From Cyathus striatus (taxonomy: Eukaryota > Basidiomycota > Agaricomycetes > Agaricales > Nidulariaceae): 64,000 nt of DNA. Made by a program: the position numbers and the translations under genes. Below, one piece after another: positions 12,901 to 23,386 of the stretch. Location of the stretch: positions 806,001 through 870,000 of the forward strand of contig JAOVFP010000006.1 in the NCBI GenBank assembly GCA_025738555.1, in the 5' to 3' direction. The notes beneath the pieces were generated by a model. It saw only the letters and a list, made by a program, of their open reading frames with translations. It did not search any database and was not told where the DNA came from. Each line of letters begins with the position of its first letter. Position 1 is the first letter of the stretch.

Positions 12901-13901
12901 CATGTCTTTTCCAAGCACGGAGTCCCGGAACACATCACTTCCGATCGTGGTTCCGAGTTTGTGTCACATTTCTTCCGCTCCTCGGTACGGCCCTCGACAT
13001 CACTTTACATTTCACCTCGGGTTATCATCCCGAAGCGACGGCCAAACGGAACGCACAAACCAAACTCTGGAACAATACCTTCGGGCCTACTGCAACTACC
13101 AGCAGGATAACTGGTGTGATCTCTTACCTCTTGCTGAATTTGCTTACAATAATGCACCGAGCGCAACCACAGGAATTTCACCGTTCTACGCAAACAAGGG
13201 TTATCACCCGAACCTTGCGATACATCCGGGAACGTGATCTCACTTCCGCTCGTGCCCGGCACTTCGCAGTAAACCTCGAGGAACTTCACGAGATGCTTCG
13301 GACCGAAATACTCAGTGCGCAGAAACGTTATCAAACACCCGCCGATGCGCGTCGCAAACCCGCACCCGCATTCCCTGTCGGGACAAAGGTATACGTTAAA
13401 GCCGAGTACTTCCGGACAACCCGACCATCCCGGAAACTTGCAGAAAAGTTCCTAGGACCTTTTGAAGTCATCGCACTTGCCGGATCGCATTCGCGTACCT
13501 TGCGCCTTCCAGAACAATTTCGTGCAGTCCACCCAGTATTCCATGTATCCATGCTTGAACCCAATACTGAAAATACTATCCCAGATCGCATTATTCCTCC
13601 ACCACCACCTGTCCAGGTTGATGGTGATATTGAATACGAGGTCTCGGAAATATTGGACTCTAAACTGGATCGTCGTTTGCGTTGCAAACTGAGGTACTAC
13701 GTACGCTGGCTAGGGTATGAAGGGACAGATGAAGAGTTTTCATGGCTTCCGGCCACGGAACTGGAACACGCTACGGATATCATTGAAGAGTTCCACTCCG
13801 CTATCCGGATAAGCCCGGCCCTACTCCTATTTCTTAAATTTCACGTTACTTATTATCCGCTTGCAGTTTCACCTTATACAAAAACCAAAAACAACGAATA
13901 A
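9931..13901 (+). CDS. pol: Chromovirus pol: protease, RT, RNase H, integrase, chromodomain (frameshifted)
   Basis: Recognisable in order: CCHC knuckle [14 protein letters not shown] (about 9970-10011, end of gag); protease active site VDSGS (10321); reverse transcriptase with the YLDD box (11420-11431); RNase H ([13 protein letters not shown], about 11855); integrase zinc finger (H-x-H ... CKSCNTC, about 12555-12675) and D-D-E core (D in ISMDFID, D in [10 protein letters not shown] in DGQTERTNQ); chromodomain at about 13620-13800 ([20 protein letters not shown]). Frame changes fall at about 11073-11085, 11780, 12980, 13036 and 13228. Each joins two otherwise open frames and can be placed at a short G or C run. 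The chromodomain is known to steer integration toward chromatin marks in this group. As written the polyprotein cannot be made in one frame. Confidence 0.9.
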
Positions 13902-14669
13902 CATCCAAAAAGCGAGATACAAGTACATTAATTCTTGGTAACGTGTTACGACCATTTCCATCACTCCCTCTGCGTCTGCAACTCGACCCGAGCTACTTCC
14001 ACACCTTCCGACGCAATTCGGCACCCGTCACAACTTCCTCGTATGCATCCGGATCCGGAGGCATTCCACGAGCAAGGTTTCAATATGGAAACATGGACAA
14101 TGTGCCCAGATACCTTGGAAACATCTCAGGACAACTTATCGAGTTTGCCTACCACCTGGAAATTGGCATCACGACATCTGTAACTCAACTTGATAGACTA
14201 CGCTATCTTCCAATGCTTCCTGCATTTTCCCGGCAGTTCCTGCTACTTCCGCATCCAACCCAGACCTCATCCAATATCTTCCAATCACTTCCCCATCCTT
14301 TCCAACTCTTCCGATGCTTCCAACCCAGTTCCGACACTCATCTCAGTCGGATATACAATCAGCAGTGCAACTAAGCTTGCCGCATTACCGGAACATCCGG
14401 AACGAATGGCTACCAGTGGAATATTGATGCACATGTCCTTCCACATCCATGGGCAGTGTTAATAGGTCTCGGGTTCAGCTACGACTTGCTGGAACTTACT
14501 CAGGAACTTGTAGTTCACACCTTTGCTACTTCCCTTGCCAAAGGAATCAGATGCGCTCTCTTTCTGTTATTTGAACATTCACTGACCAATAGGATTTCTC
14601 GTATTATTTTTAGTTATATTTTCTCGCACACAGTATGACCTCGTGGGCTCGGCCCTAAAAGGGGGATAC
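13902..14669 (+). other. Chromovirus 3' region after pol, with polypurine tract
   Basis: About 770 bases between the pol stop and the 3' LTR. An open frame at 13943-14374 (143 codons) has no recognisable domain. The strand is rich in repeats of the cttcc word. The polypurine tract aaaagggggat lies just before the LTR start at 14670. It could hold an extra small protein or be untranslated. Confidence 0.6.
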
Positions 14670-15433
14670 TGTTATATCCATGTCCGGATACATCGTGCCG
14701 ACGTTCCCACGTGACCTTCTAACATACCCGGTCCGTTCCCGGAACGTACCCGCTTCGGGTTTACACTTCCCGACGTTCCCGCCCGGGAACGTACCCGGAA
14801 CCCGTCGGGTTTTCTATCGGGTATCCCGGATACGTACTTTCTCTTATGACGGCCTCACCGCGTCATCATTCTATTACTCCTCCCTTCCATTCCTACTTAT
14901 ACGTTTCATTATGGCCTTTGTAGATTAGTTCCTTATTCTTCATTCTGAGCGCGTCATTTGCGCCCTACTCCGCTTTGCCAAGACTTCATTTCCTACTTAC
15001 TCCTTTGACTTGTCCTTTGTATAATACTTCTACATTCGTATCTACAGGTTCCTACTTAGTATAAGTAGTCTTCCAGTTGTAATAGGTAGTCTTCAGTATT
15101 CGTATCAACTCTGTACACTTTCTTCCTACTCTAAGTTCGAAACCCGCTCCGGGTTTTCCTTCGGGTTTCTCTCCCGCTACCTAGTGTAGTGGCGAAGCCT
15201 TCTCTTATACTCTAGAACGTCTTCCTTTGTTACATATCATCTTACTCGAAATACGAACCATTCCCTGGGGATATCCAGGCGGCGCAGCACACAAGCTGAA
15301 GCCACGGTTCTTTCCGCACTCCCGCTCTACGTTTCCGCACCCGTACTCACTTCGGGTTTCCGTTATAGTTCTCCCACACCCTCCGGGTGTCTTCGCAACC
15401 ACTTCTAAGCAGGAAGAGAATCGGTACGTAACA
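14670..15433 (+). repeat. 3' LTR of the chromovirus (764 bp)
   Basis: Same sequence as 7840-8605 apart from two single-base deletions. It is preceded by the polypurine tract and followed by the target duplication gactc at 15434-15438. Confidence 0.95.
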
Positions 15434-15438
15434 GACTC

Positions 15439-17971
15439 ATACTTTCCCCAGTTGGAGAACAATGGGAAAGTAGGTGTGGGATATGATTAGTCAGCAGGAG
15501 GGTAAAAGGCATATAAGGAAGAGGAATTGGCCTGTATAATTAACAACTTATACCTAGTTTACATTTGTTTGTATCCCTTTTCAGTTGTAGCACACAACCC
15601 TTATCTACTAAATATAACCTATATACTTCCCCTCTACCCAGTACATGTATTGTCAGAGTCACATATAAAGCGTCAACAGTAAAGTGTGAAACTAATTTGT
15701 ATTATTTGTGTCTACTCAGATAGTAAGGCACTGTATCTTTGTAAAAGTAACAGCAGCAGCAGCATCATATTTGTGTCCACTCAGATAGTGAGGCACCGTA
15801 TCTTCATAAAGTAACAGCACATCAGCAAGTACTGATTATATTATACAGTGCTACAGTAGTACTACAGAGCATTGCATAGCACCATAACACCATAACAAAG
15901 GTGTTCATTTATGTAGAACTATGTAGTTATCCCTACATACTATCAAGCACTATAGAGACATGGCAGCAAGCTATGTAGTGCTATATAGTGCTATGGAGGC
16001 TTGGCAATATACTATGGAGTGCTTTATAACATCCAGGATTACAGCAGATCCTGTAGGATTTCCTTGGGATTCCCATACTTCAGCCAATAGCATCATTCCT
16101 TTCGTGATATAAATGAAAAATTATTATATTAAATAGTTATAATACATGTTAGTACAATACAGTATAAATAATAGCATTCAAAGAAAATGGTACCCGATCC
16201 TCCAACAACAAGAGGAGGGGGAGGAGGGGGATGTCACGGAGAGGGAGATGGCATGATGTGTTGACGATGACAAGAGGGAGGGATGGGGAGGGGAGGAGAT
16301 GGTGTGATGTGTTGGAGGTGGAGACCATGAGCCGCTGACATGGAAAGGGAGACAGCACAAAGAACTCAGCGCACTGACTTTGTTGAGGGCTAGGGAAAGA
16401 CACAAATGTTAGCACTAGAAAAGAAGCAGGGAACAGGACTTACCAGTGATACACATGTAAAAAGAAATAAACCCATTAAAACACATAACTCCGCCTTAGG
16501 ACTGGTTTCAAACACTTTAAACAAATATAAAACACTTTACCTTTTACATACAACGTTGCATTCCATACACAAAGTACCAAAAACCCAGAACAAACATCTG
16601 ACATGTGGTAAAGTCAACACGAGATGCAACAGGTGGAGACTGACAAAACACAGACTTACAAAGACACTAAAAACGAGAACTCTAAGACCAGACCTTGAGA
16701 CATGAGACATGAGACACGAGACCAGTGAGCTTGAATGAGAACGATGACGAGGCGACAAGACGATGAGAGAGGAAGAGCGCGGGAAGGGGGGAAAGGAAGC
16801 AAGAATGGAAAGAGCGAGTACCTTGATGGTGAGGAGTAAGCGCAGAAGTGGTGAACCGACCTGAGAGGTACGACGTAAACGAAATTGATGCGAGCAGCTG
16901 ACGCTGCCACATCGGCGGATTACCTGATTAGGAAGGTAAATGATGGGATGCTCAAACGGGCGCCTGTTGCAGAAAGGGGGCGCACTGGGCTATGCGCACA
17001 ATTGGCTGACCACTGCCTGGGTGCTGACAAAGCGCTCTACCTTGTAAACGGATCGTTGAAATGCCTAGAAATAAAATAGGATATAATAGGATTTTATTAC
17101 TACGCGAATTGTAAATAAGTAACTAGAAATATGTATATAGTAGGACCTGAGGGAAGAGATAAGGCAAGAACTGCCAGGGATTCTTCCCTCCCGCAGATAG
17201 GATTGAGCAGTACTGTACTATGTAGGTATGTAGTGTTATATACAAGTTATATAGTGCTTTTATGACATACATAGCAAATAGAAAAGTTGTAAAACACTAC
17301 ATTAGCTTCTGTATACACTATAGATTACTATGTATTTATGTAAAAATGCTATATAATGTTAGCTAACTCCAGCCTATGCTACAGAGTAATATAGAGTACT
17401 ACATATAAAAGTAGTAATACCCCTAATACTACAGCATGCTGTCAGCTTGTAGATATGTTGTAGGATACTATAAGATTAGACTGTAAACTATGACATACTA
17501 TGCACAAAATCAGTGCTTGCTGATGCAGCAGCATCGTATTTGTGTCCACTCAGATAGTGAGACACTGTAACTTCATATAGCAACTGTTGTCATACCATAT
17601 TTGTGTCTACTCAGATAGTGAGGCACCATAACCTTGTAAATTATATATGCACCCCAGTTGTGAAGTAAGAAGCAGAAACTATCAGGGACCTCAGCTCCGC
17701 TTCAACCTTCAACATAATAGTGACCTATATCTTCAGCCTACCCTTCACCTGCAAGCCCTTGCCACAATCCTAGTTGTTGTGCTTGCTATTCGCCTACTCT
17801 TCTAAACTTACCTACCCACCTCTACACTTAAATATACACCTGTGTTCATCACCAAACCTCTTGAGTTAAGGAGAATATCTACAAATAATATCCCCCAACA
17901 CTCAGGTGCAAAGCATGAATAAAGTCACTTCCTGCTGACCACCTTAGATATTTATTATCTTAAACTGACAA
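15439..17971. repeat. Decayed repeat-rich DNA between chromovirus and solo LTR
   Basis: No gene is supported. A roughly 43-base motif around gtactcagatagtgaggcac-like sequence (tttgtgtcyactcagatag) occurs four times: about 15703-15745, 15768-15815, 17536-17580 and 17597-17640, as two pairs 1.83 kb apart. Between them are many variants of the word ctatgtagtgctat (about 15840-16030) and a purine-rich block (16190-16340). Near the chromovirus insertion, the words gactcat and ttggagaacaatgg occur on both sides, showing an older short tandem repeat at the target. These look like remains of one or more other transposons. Confidence 0.55.
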
Positions 17972-18691
17972 TGTTACTGAAGGTTCCCATGTGACCTTCC
18001 AACATACCTGGTCCATTCCCGGAACATACCTGCTACAGGTTTACACTTCCCGACATACCCGGAACCTGTCAGGTTTTCTATCAGATACTTCAGATATGTA
18101 GTTTCTCTTATGACAGCCTCACTGCGTCATTATACCATTACTCCTCTCTTCCATTCTCACTTGTACATTTCATTATGGTCAATGTAGTTTAGTTTCTTAT
18201 TCTTCATTCTGAGCGTGTCATTTGCACCACTACTCCTCTTTGCCCAGTCTTTATTTTGTTTACTTACACTTAGTATTCTGTCTCTGGATTCATATCTATG
18301 TCTTACTAGTACATATAAATAGTCTTCCAAATGTACTAGGTAGTCTTCAGTATTCATATCAACTCTGTACACTTTCTTCCTACTCTAAGTTCCGAAACCT
18401 GCTTCGGGTTCTCCTTCCTTCAGGTCTCTCTCCCACTGCCTAGTGTAGTGGCGAAGCCCCTCGCATACTCTGGAACATTTCCTTACATTGGATATTGTCT
18501 GTTGTAAAATATGAACCATTCCCTGGGGATATCCAGGTGGCGCAGCACATATGCTGAAGCCACGGTTCACTTCTGCACTCCTGCTCCCATTCCCATACCT
18601 GTACTCACTTCGGGTTTCCATTATAGTTCTCCCATGCCTTCCAGGCATCTTCACATTTGTTTCCCAGTAGGAAGGGAATTGGTATGTAACA
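17972..18691 (+). repeat. Old solo LTR of the same chromovirus family
   Basis: About 720 bp that follow the chromovirus LTR from end to end (tgttac at the left, ggtatgtaaca at the right), with an internal gap and many substitutions. No coding region is attached and no matching target duplication is left. Most differences are CpG to TpG or CpA, for example cccacgtgacc to cccatgtgacc and gagcgcgtcatttgcg to gagcgtgtcatttgca. This is what an old copy formed by LTR-LTR recombination and then methylated would look like. Confidence 0.85.
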
Positions 18692-20199
18692 CATACCACC
18701 ATCATCCCCATGCTGTATCTATTATTAAAACCTTGCTAATATAATACAAATAACAAAACTACCATACCTCTTGATACCCATAAGCCATCTCACTAGATCA
18801 AGGGCACAATTGTATAATGGCTCTGACCTGAACTGAACAATGCAAGTGACATATGTAGCCTTTGCATTAGAGTGCAATATTGTCATGTCCCATTCTATTC
18901 CACTAGGGACAAGAACCTCAGAGTAGATAGTCTAATAGCGGAGTAACTTGTACAATGTTAGTAGGGTGTGTGGAGATGATGAACAAGTATGGGAGTAGTG
19001 GAACGTTGGCTTCAACTTGTGTGTTGCACCCCTTGGACTTCCAGTTCCGTATTTAGAACAAAGCAGAGTAAGTGGCAAAATAGCGGAGTTGGCTCAAGGC
19101 TCAAGTGGGAGAAGGGTGTAAATGTAGTTGATTTGAAACTGAAGTCTATCTACATTACAGGAGTAGTTTATATAGTAAACTACTTTGTCCGAATGCGTAT
19201 GGAGTAATGCCCATGGGTATGTGGCATCCTAGGGGTAAGTAAACTCCATGAAATGTAGACCATGGTAAACTAGTAGTACGCCTCTAGATTATAGTCATAG
19301 GAGAAATGGCCACGGCCAGAGAACAAGGTAGTAATATTAAAGGGAAGGAACAAGTAAACAGTTACAAGTAAACATTAGTAAGGAAGAGTTTGATATATAA
19401 CAAGTATACATAGTCCGGAGGAAACATACTAAAAGTGGAGTAAACCCAGAGTTGACTCCAATGGTACAGGGATTGTCACAGATATGACAAATATTCCAAA
19501 TAGGGCATCTCTCCATGTCTTCCAAATATCAGTTTCAGAAAGCCTAGTAACTAATTGCCACTTCTCTACTAAGTACTACAGCAGACTAGCAGTTGAGTAT
19601 TGCAGTATACCCTCAATATGTAGCTACAAATTATGCAGTGAAACCCATTAATAGATAATGAGTGCCCGTGATATAATTCTCTAACTAAATCAAATGATCA
19701 CCTAATTTTATTGGCAGTATTCTATTCTACACATCTATGCAGCAAGCATAAAAATGTCGTCACTTGTAAACCACATTTATGCATTTATTGTGTGTGACCA
19801 GTGACTCTAATTGTGCTATGAAAATGCATGTTATAGGTTTAGTTTACATTTTTGCAATGAATCATGAATGTCTTACATGTATGCATTGACATTGTGTAAG
19901 CTTATTACAGTAAAAATCAAAACCCGAGTCCATTAAAACATTAAAATAATTTGTATATTCACCTAGTAGCATGATGATGAGAGTATATTATTTTTAAGTG
20001 CTGTATTACATGTTTTATGCGGTGGTGTCAACAAGTCAGCTGAGGCGGGAGGGCGCGAGAATTTGATATTACTTAAGCAAATCGTCGACATTCTGCGGCC
20101 AACTTCCATATGTAATTATCACCATCAGTCCGTGAGATCAACCCTGGATCAACCAGTGATGCTGTTCTTAAGCGAAACACTGACACCGTTTTTCGTATA
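18692..20199. other. AT-rich inserted DNA, no gene recognised
   Basis: This stretch lies between the solo LTR and the TA-flanked inverted-repeat element. Short frames (18989-19207, 19337-19525) have no domain and no conserved splice structure. It probably belongs to the same composite insertion. Confidence 0.45.
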
Positions 20200-20910
20200 C
20201 TGGATCATTTCGACCGATTGTTTGCTGACATTTTGTGTGACCGAAATTTTCAGTTCATTGTTCTGTTCATGGCCTATTTTAGTGCGTGACATCATTCAAA
20301 TTTGTTCGTACCCTTTAAGAGCGAACTATGGGACTTGCCAAGAACAAAACCAAGTAAGTATTTCTACAATTGACAAAAAATAAGTACCAATACCAATACT
20401 GTAATAATTAGTATTTATTTAGGAATAGTAGAGAATACATGTAACAAACACTTTGTTTATAGAATTTGAGGTTAGTACAGTATGTCATTTTTATCCAATC
20501 AACACGAGATATAACATCTAAAGTTAGATTAAAGACAGTGGTATTGGACCACATCGAAAACTCCACTGGTCATGACTCATTTTTTGGACTTCAACTCGCA
20601 ACAGATCCAGAAAGCATGCTTGTTGAAGTGGTTGATACATTACTAACTGACACAACTCCAGAACTTAGGCAGGGGGAGAGGAATTTTTTAAAAAAACACT
20701 ACATATTCTACAGAAGCTTGAGAGGAACATTAGAAATCCAGTACATACAGTTAATAATGAAAAAAGCGATTTTTTGTTTCTAATTTTGGCCTTTTTTTGT
20801 TTCGCTGAACCTTTGTTCGATGCTCCTCGGGATGCGTGACATTTGTCAAAATTGTTCTGTTTCTAGACGTCGTGTGACGCGTGACCGAACAATCGGTCGA
20901 AATGATCCAG
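20200..20910. mobile_element. 711-bp TA-flanked inverted-repeat element
   Basis: The ends are perfect inverted repeats of at least 21 bases (left starts ctggatcatttcgaccg, right ends cggtcgaaatgatccag), each next to a TA dinucleotide (20198-20199 and 20911-20912), as expected for Tc1/mariner-type targets. Diverged matches continue inward, with repeated gcgtgac and tgtgtgac words near both ends. An open frame at 20466-20783 (105 codons) has no transposase motif that I recognise, so the element is probably non-autonomous. It directly abuts the intron of the split membrane-protein gene. Confidence 0.75.
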
Positions 20911-20931
20911 TATGCTCGTCTCATTGTCTAG

Positions 20932-22511
20932 GTACATCTGTCGCTGTCTATGGAACTATATCAGACTCTGGAGTTTCAATAATACCTGCTGTTTCAACTT
21001 ATCAAATTGACAGCGGGGTGATTTCCACATATTCTACACCAATCGAGAGTACAGTACAGTAGTACTTCTCAATTCTTAAATTTCTGGCGTCAAGAAAAAG
21101 GGACCAAATGTAAGCGAGTATAAGCGAGTGTAAGCGAGATGCCAAGTAGGCTAATGAGGTTTCAGGCGGAGATTTAATTGCACTCAGAGTCAACGCACGT
21201 CGCACCGCGGTGATGAGTTGGCACTCTGCTGTAGTGCACTTGCATCTGCGAGAAGAAGGATTGCAAGTGTTTCTAGATCCTGGAGTGCACGTTTGCGGGC
21301 TTCAAACATTTCTGTTTTCGAATACGTACGCTTTTCATTTCGTTCTCTAGCCATATTGCTTGCACAGAGGGGGTGAACTCAACAATTTATTCATGCTGCA
21401 CTATACTCCCCAGGTGCTCGGTTGCGATGAGCAATGCATTATCAAGTTCAAACTCCGAAACTCAGTGAAGGACTGCAATGCATTACTTGGCATCTCGCTT
21501 ACACTCGCTTATACTCGCCTACATTTGGTCCCTTTTACTTGACCTTGGTCCCTTTTTCTTGACGCCAGAAATTTAAGAATTGAGGAGTACTACTAGTACC
21601 AGCAGCAATTCTTTAAGGCTTCTGGATTAAAGCCTGCAGAGCACTTGCTTCTGGTGATGATTGCAAGCGAAAATACATGGTTCTGGCTCGATTATATCGA
21701 ATACCTGCCTAGCAATATATCTCCCATCACCAGTGGCGCTTCCAGTTCGTCATCTGCGTCTTTTTCGGCTTCAATACAATCGTCGTCGTCTACTTCCCAC
21801 CTGTCGTCCAATAAATTCAATGGCGCATCTGCTACAGTACATATCCTTCAACCCGAGCTAGCCAACCCAACGTACTACTTCCTCCGATGGAGCGAAAGAT
21901 GGTTCTTTACGTCCACCAGTTGCAGCAATTACTGGTGGGGTCGTTGATGCTATATTACTTCTGGTCGCAATCGCATCGATGATATTATTCTGCATGAGGA
22001 AGAAGAGGAAACGCATGGATGCTACAGTACACGAGGACACATGTTCGTCCAGTTTATGTTTCATTTTACATATATAAGTAAACGCTCATTTTCAGTTTGG
22101 CCCGCGCCAATAAGAACCTCAGACATAACTCCATTTAATGCAATAGAACTGCTTTCTTCGGAATCTTCTATACTTACAATATTGCAAGCCAACTCTAGAA
22201 GTATCTCTACCCACGGAGTTCATAATGGGAAAGTGCAGCTGTCTACTGGCCAAGGAAGCAACACAAGGCCGTATTCGTTCTCTAGTACCACCCCAGGCTA
22301 CTCTAGGAAGGAAACCCTCTGCAGATCTGCTAATTCTAGAACAGTTTTGGCTTCCAATAGTGAAGGAAATTCGCAAGATATTTACAATGCCATACCCTTG
22401 CCCGGCGGAAAGTTTGTTAGACGATATTTGCAGACTGTGCAACCAATTTTTGGCTTCGAAGACAGCCCTCCAGCATATAAACCTCGTCGAAAAATCCGTA
22501 TTTCACCTTAG
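20932..22511 (+). pseudogene. Exons 2-3 of the second membrane-protein gene, broken
   Basis: The homology to the copy at 1629-2697 resumes after the acceptor tctag at 20927-20931. The ectodomain is interrupted at 21061 by a 529-bp inverted-repeat element and continues at 21593 (ENTWFWLDYIEYLP). After the Ser-rich linker the frame shifts (about 21840-21890) relative to the first copy, and a stretch of linker is missing. The second donor is changed (gacaca in place of gtacat). The cytoplasmic tail is open to 22511 (SVWPAPIRTSD ... SPPAYKPRRK). Together with exon 1 at 6152 this is one dead gene. Confidence 0.8.
21062..21590. mobile_element. 529-bp MITE-like element inside an exon
   Basis: The long terminal inverted repeats (about 95 bases left, 115 right) begin gtacttctcaattctt and are flanked by TA on both sides (21060-21061, 21591-21592). 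The right arm holds an extra 20-base repeat of the gggacca segment. Subterminal copies of the word taagcgag are present (three on the left). A minus-strand frame at 21193-21354 encodes 53 residues (start ARERNEKRTYSKTEMFEARK) of unknown meaning. It is absent from the other gene copy, so it inserted after the duplication. Confidence 0.85.
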
Positions 22512-23386
22512 AGAATGCACCGGCTTCAATATTAGATGTAAATCCTTTGAGGCTTCGCATACTCCCGGGCCCCTGCCAGCTGGGACGAAAGAATTTAAGC
22601 TGGCACTAAGACTTTCGAATTCCTTTCTTGCGACACCCCGGGTTTTTGCTTATACTTATATCGATGTTCGATTGTACTCTTATTTCTATAACGTACTTCG
22701 GCACAAATCAGTTTTTCGTGTTTCGTTTGTGATATTCGACCTGTAGGTTTCTTATCAACCCGCCTCAACCATTGCATCATCTGTTGATGAAAAGGCGCAT
22801 TCATTTCGTCTGTACTTCAGACGGAGATCACTTATGTAATCGAACGGAGATAGAAACTTACCGGGCACTGCAAATGCATCTCCTTCAATTGATGTTCAGT
22901 GGCAGGCTCAAACGAGATGAAATGGGCTGTTAATGGTGACAGAGGATTCTTATATATACAAACTCAAAGTCAACAAATTTAAATATCTAAATTTCAGTGT
23001 TTCAAGCTGCCGCCCAGCTGATTGATCTATTTACTTACATAAGTATGTTTCGACTCGAGAGTCGCACGCCGGTTGAAGAGGGATTTGACTTCAACTTTTC
23101 CTATTTTCCGTCTCTTAAATATGGACTAACGCTCCGAGTGAACAAGTACTCGGACTTGACTAGAATACTTCTACGTTTAACTTCACCTTACGCGGCCTGC
23201 TGACTCACAATATGGGCTCTATCAAGCTTATATGGCCGCGGAACTGCCTGTTCTAGCTGCCGCAGTGCATGAGACATTTACAGGATTGCGCAATCCGCGC
23301 CGTCTCCTTCACCATCCATGATAGACACTGTATAGTGTATTAAAAGTCACAGATGGGCTTGATGCTATGATATTGCATTCCCGCCG
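22512..23386. other. 3' flank of the dead gene, right end of the duplication
   Basis: This is a repeat of the flank at 2700-3470 with substitutions. The homology ends at about 23345, which sets the right border of the duplication just before the permease gene. No gene is supported. Confidence 0.6.

Larger units (their letters stand above)
7835..15438 (+). mobile_element. Ty3/gypsy chromovirus, nearly full length, Tf1/sushi-like
   Basis: A 7,594-bp LTR retrotransposon (7840-15433) flanked by the 5-bp target duplication gactc (7835-7839, 15434-15438). LTRs start TGTTAT and end GTAACA. The order is gag with a CCHC knuckle, aspartic protease, reverse transcriptase, RNase H, HHCC-DDE integrase and C-terminal chromodomain, the layout of chromoviruses. 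There is no tRNA-type primer site: 13 bases after the 5' LTR are complementary to the LTR itself, as in the self-primed Tf1/sushi group. The two LTRs differ only by two 1-bp deletions, so insertion was recent. As read, the coding region is broken by several frameshifts. It sits inside older AT-rich transposon DNA. Confidence 0.95.
3480..23350. repeat. Segmental duplication, unit 2, expanded by insertions
   Basis: This is the second copy of the 3.42-kb unit, swollen to about 19.9 kb. Homology to unit 1 is found at about 3480-3740, 5760-6346, 20928-21061, 21593-22510 and 22780-23345. The intervals in between are insertions or unrelated sequence: about 3745-5740, 6347-20927 (with the chromovirus) and 21062-21590 (an inverted-repeat element). 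Confidence 0.7.

Noticed and set aside
16178..16912. Minus-strand frames of 60-90 codons in the purine-rich block
   Set aside because: Low-complexity composition (Ser/Pro/Leu strings) caused by the purine-rich strand; no splice or domain support.
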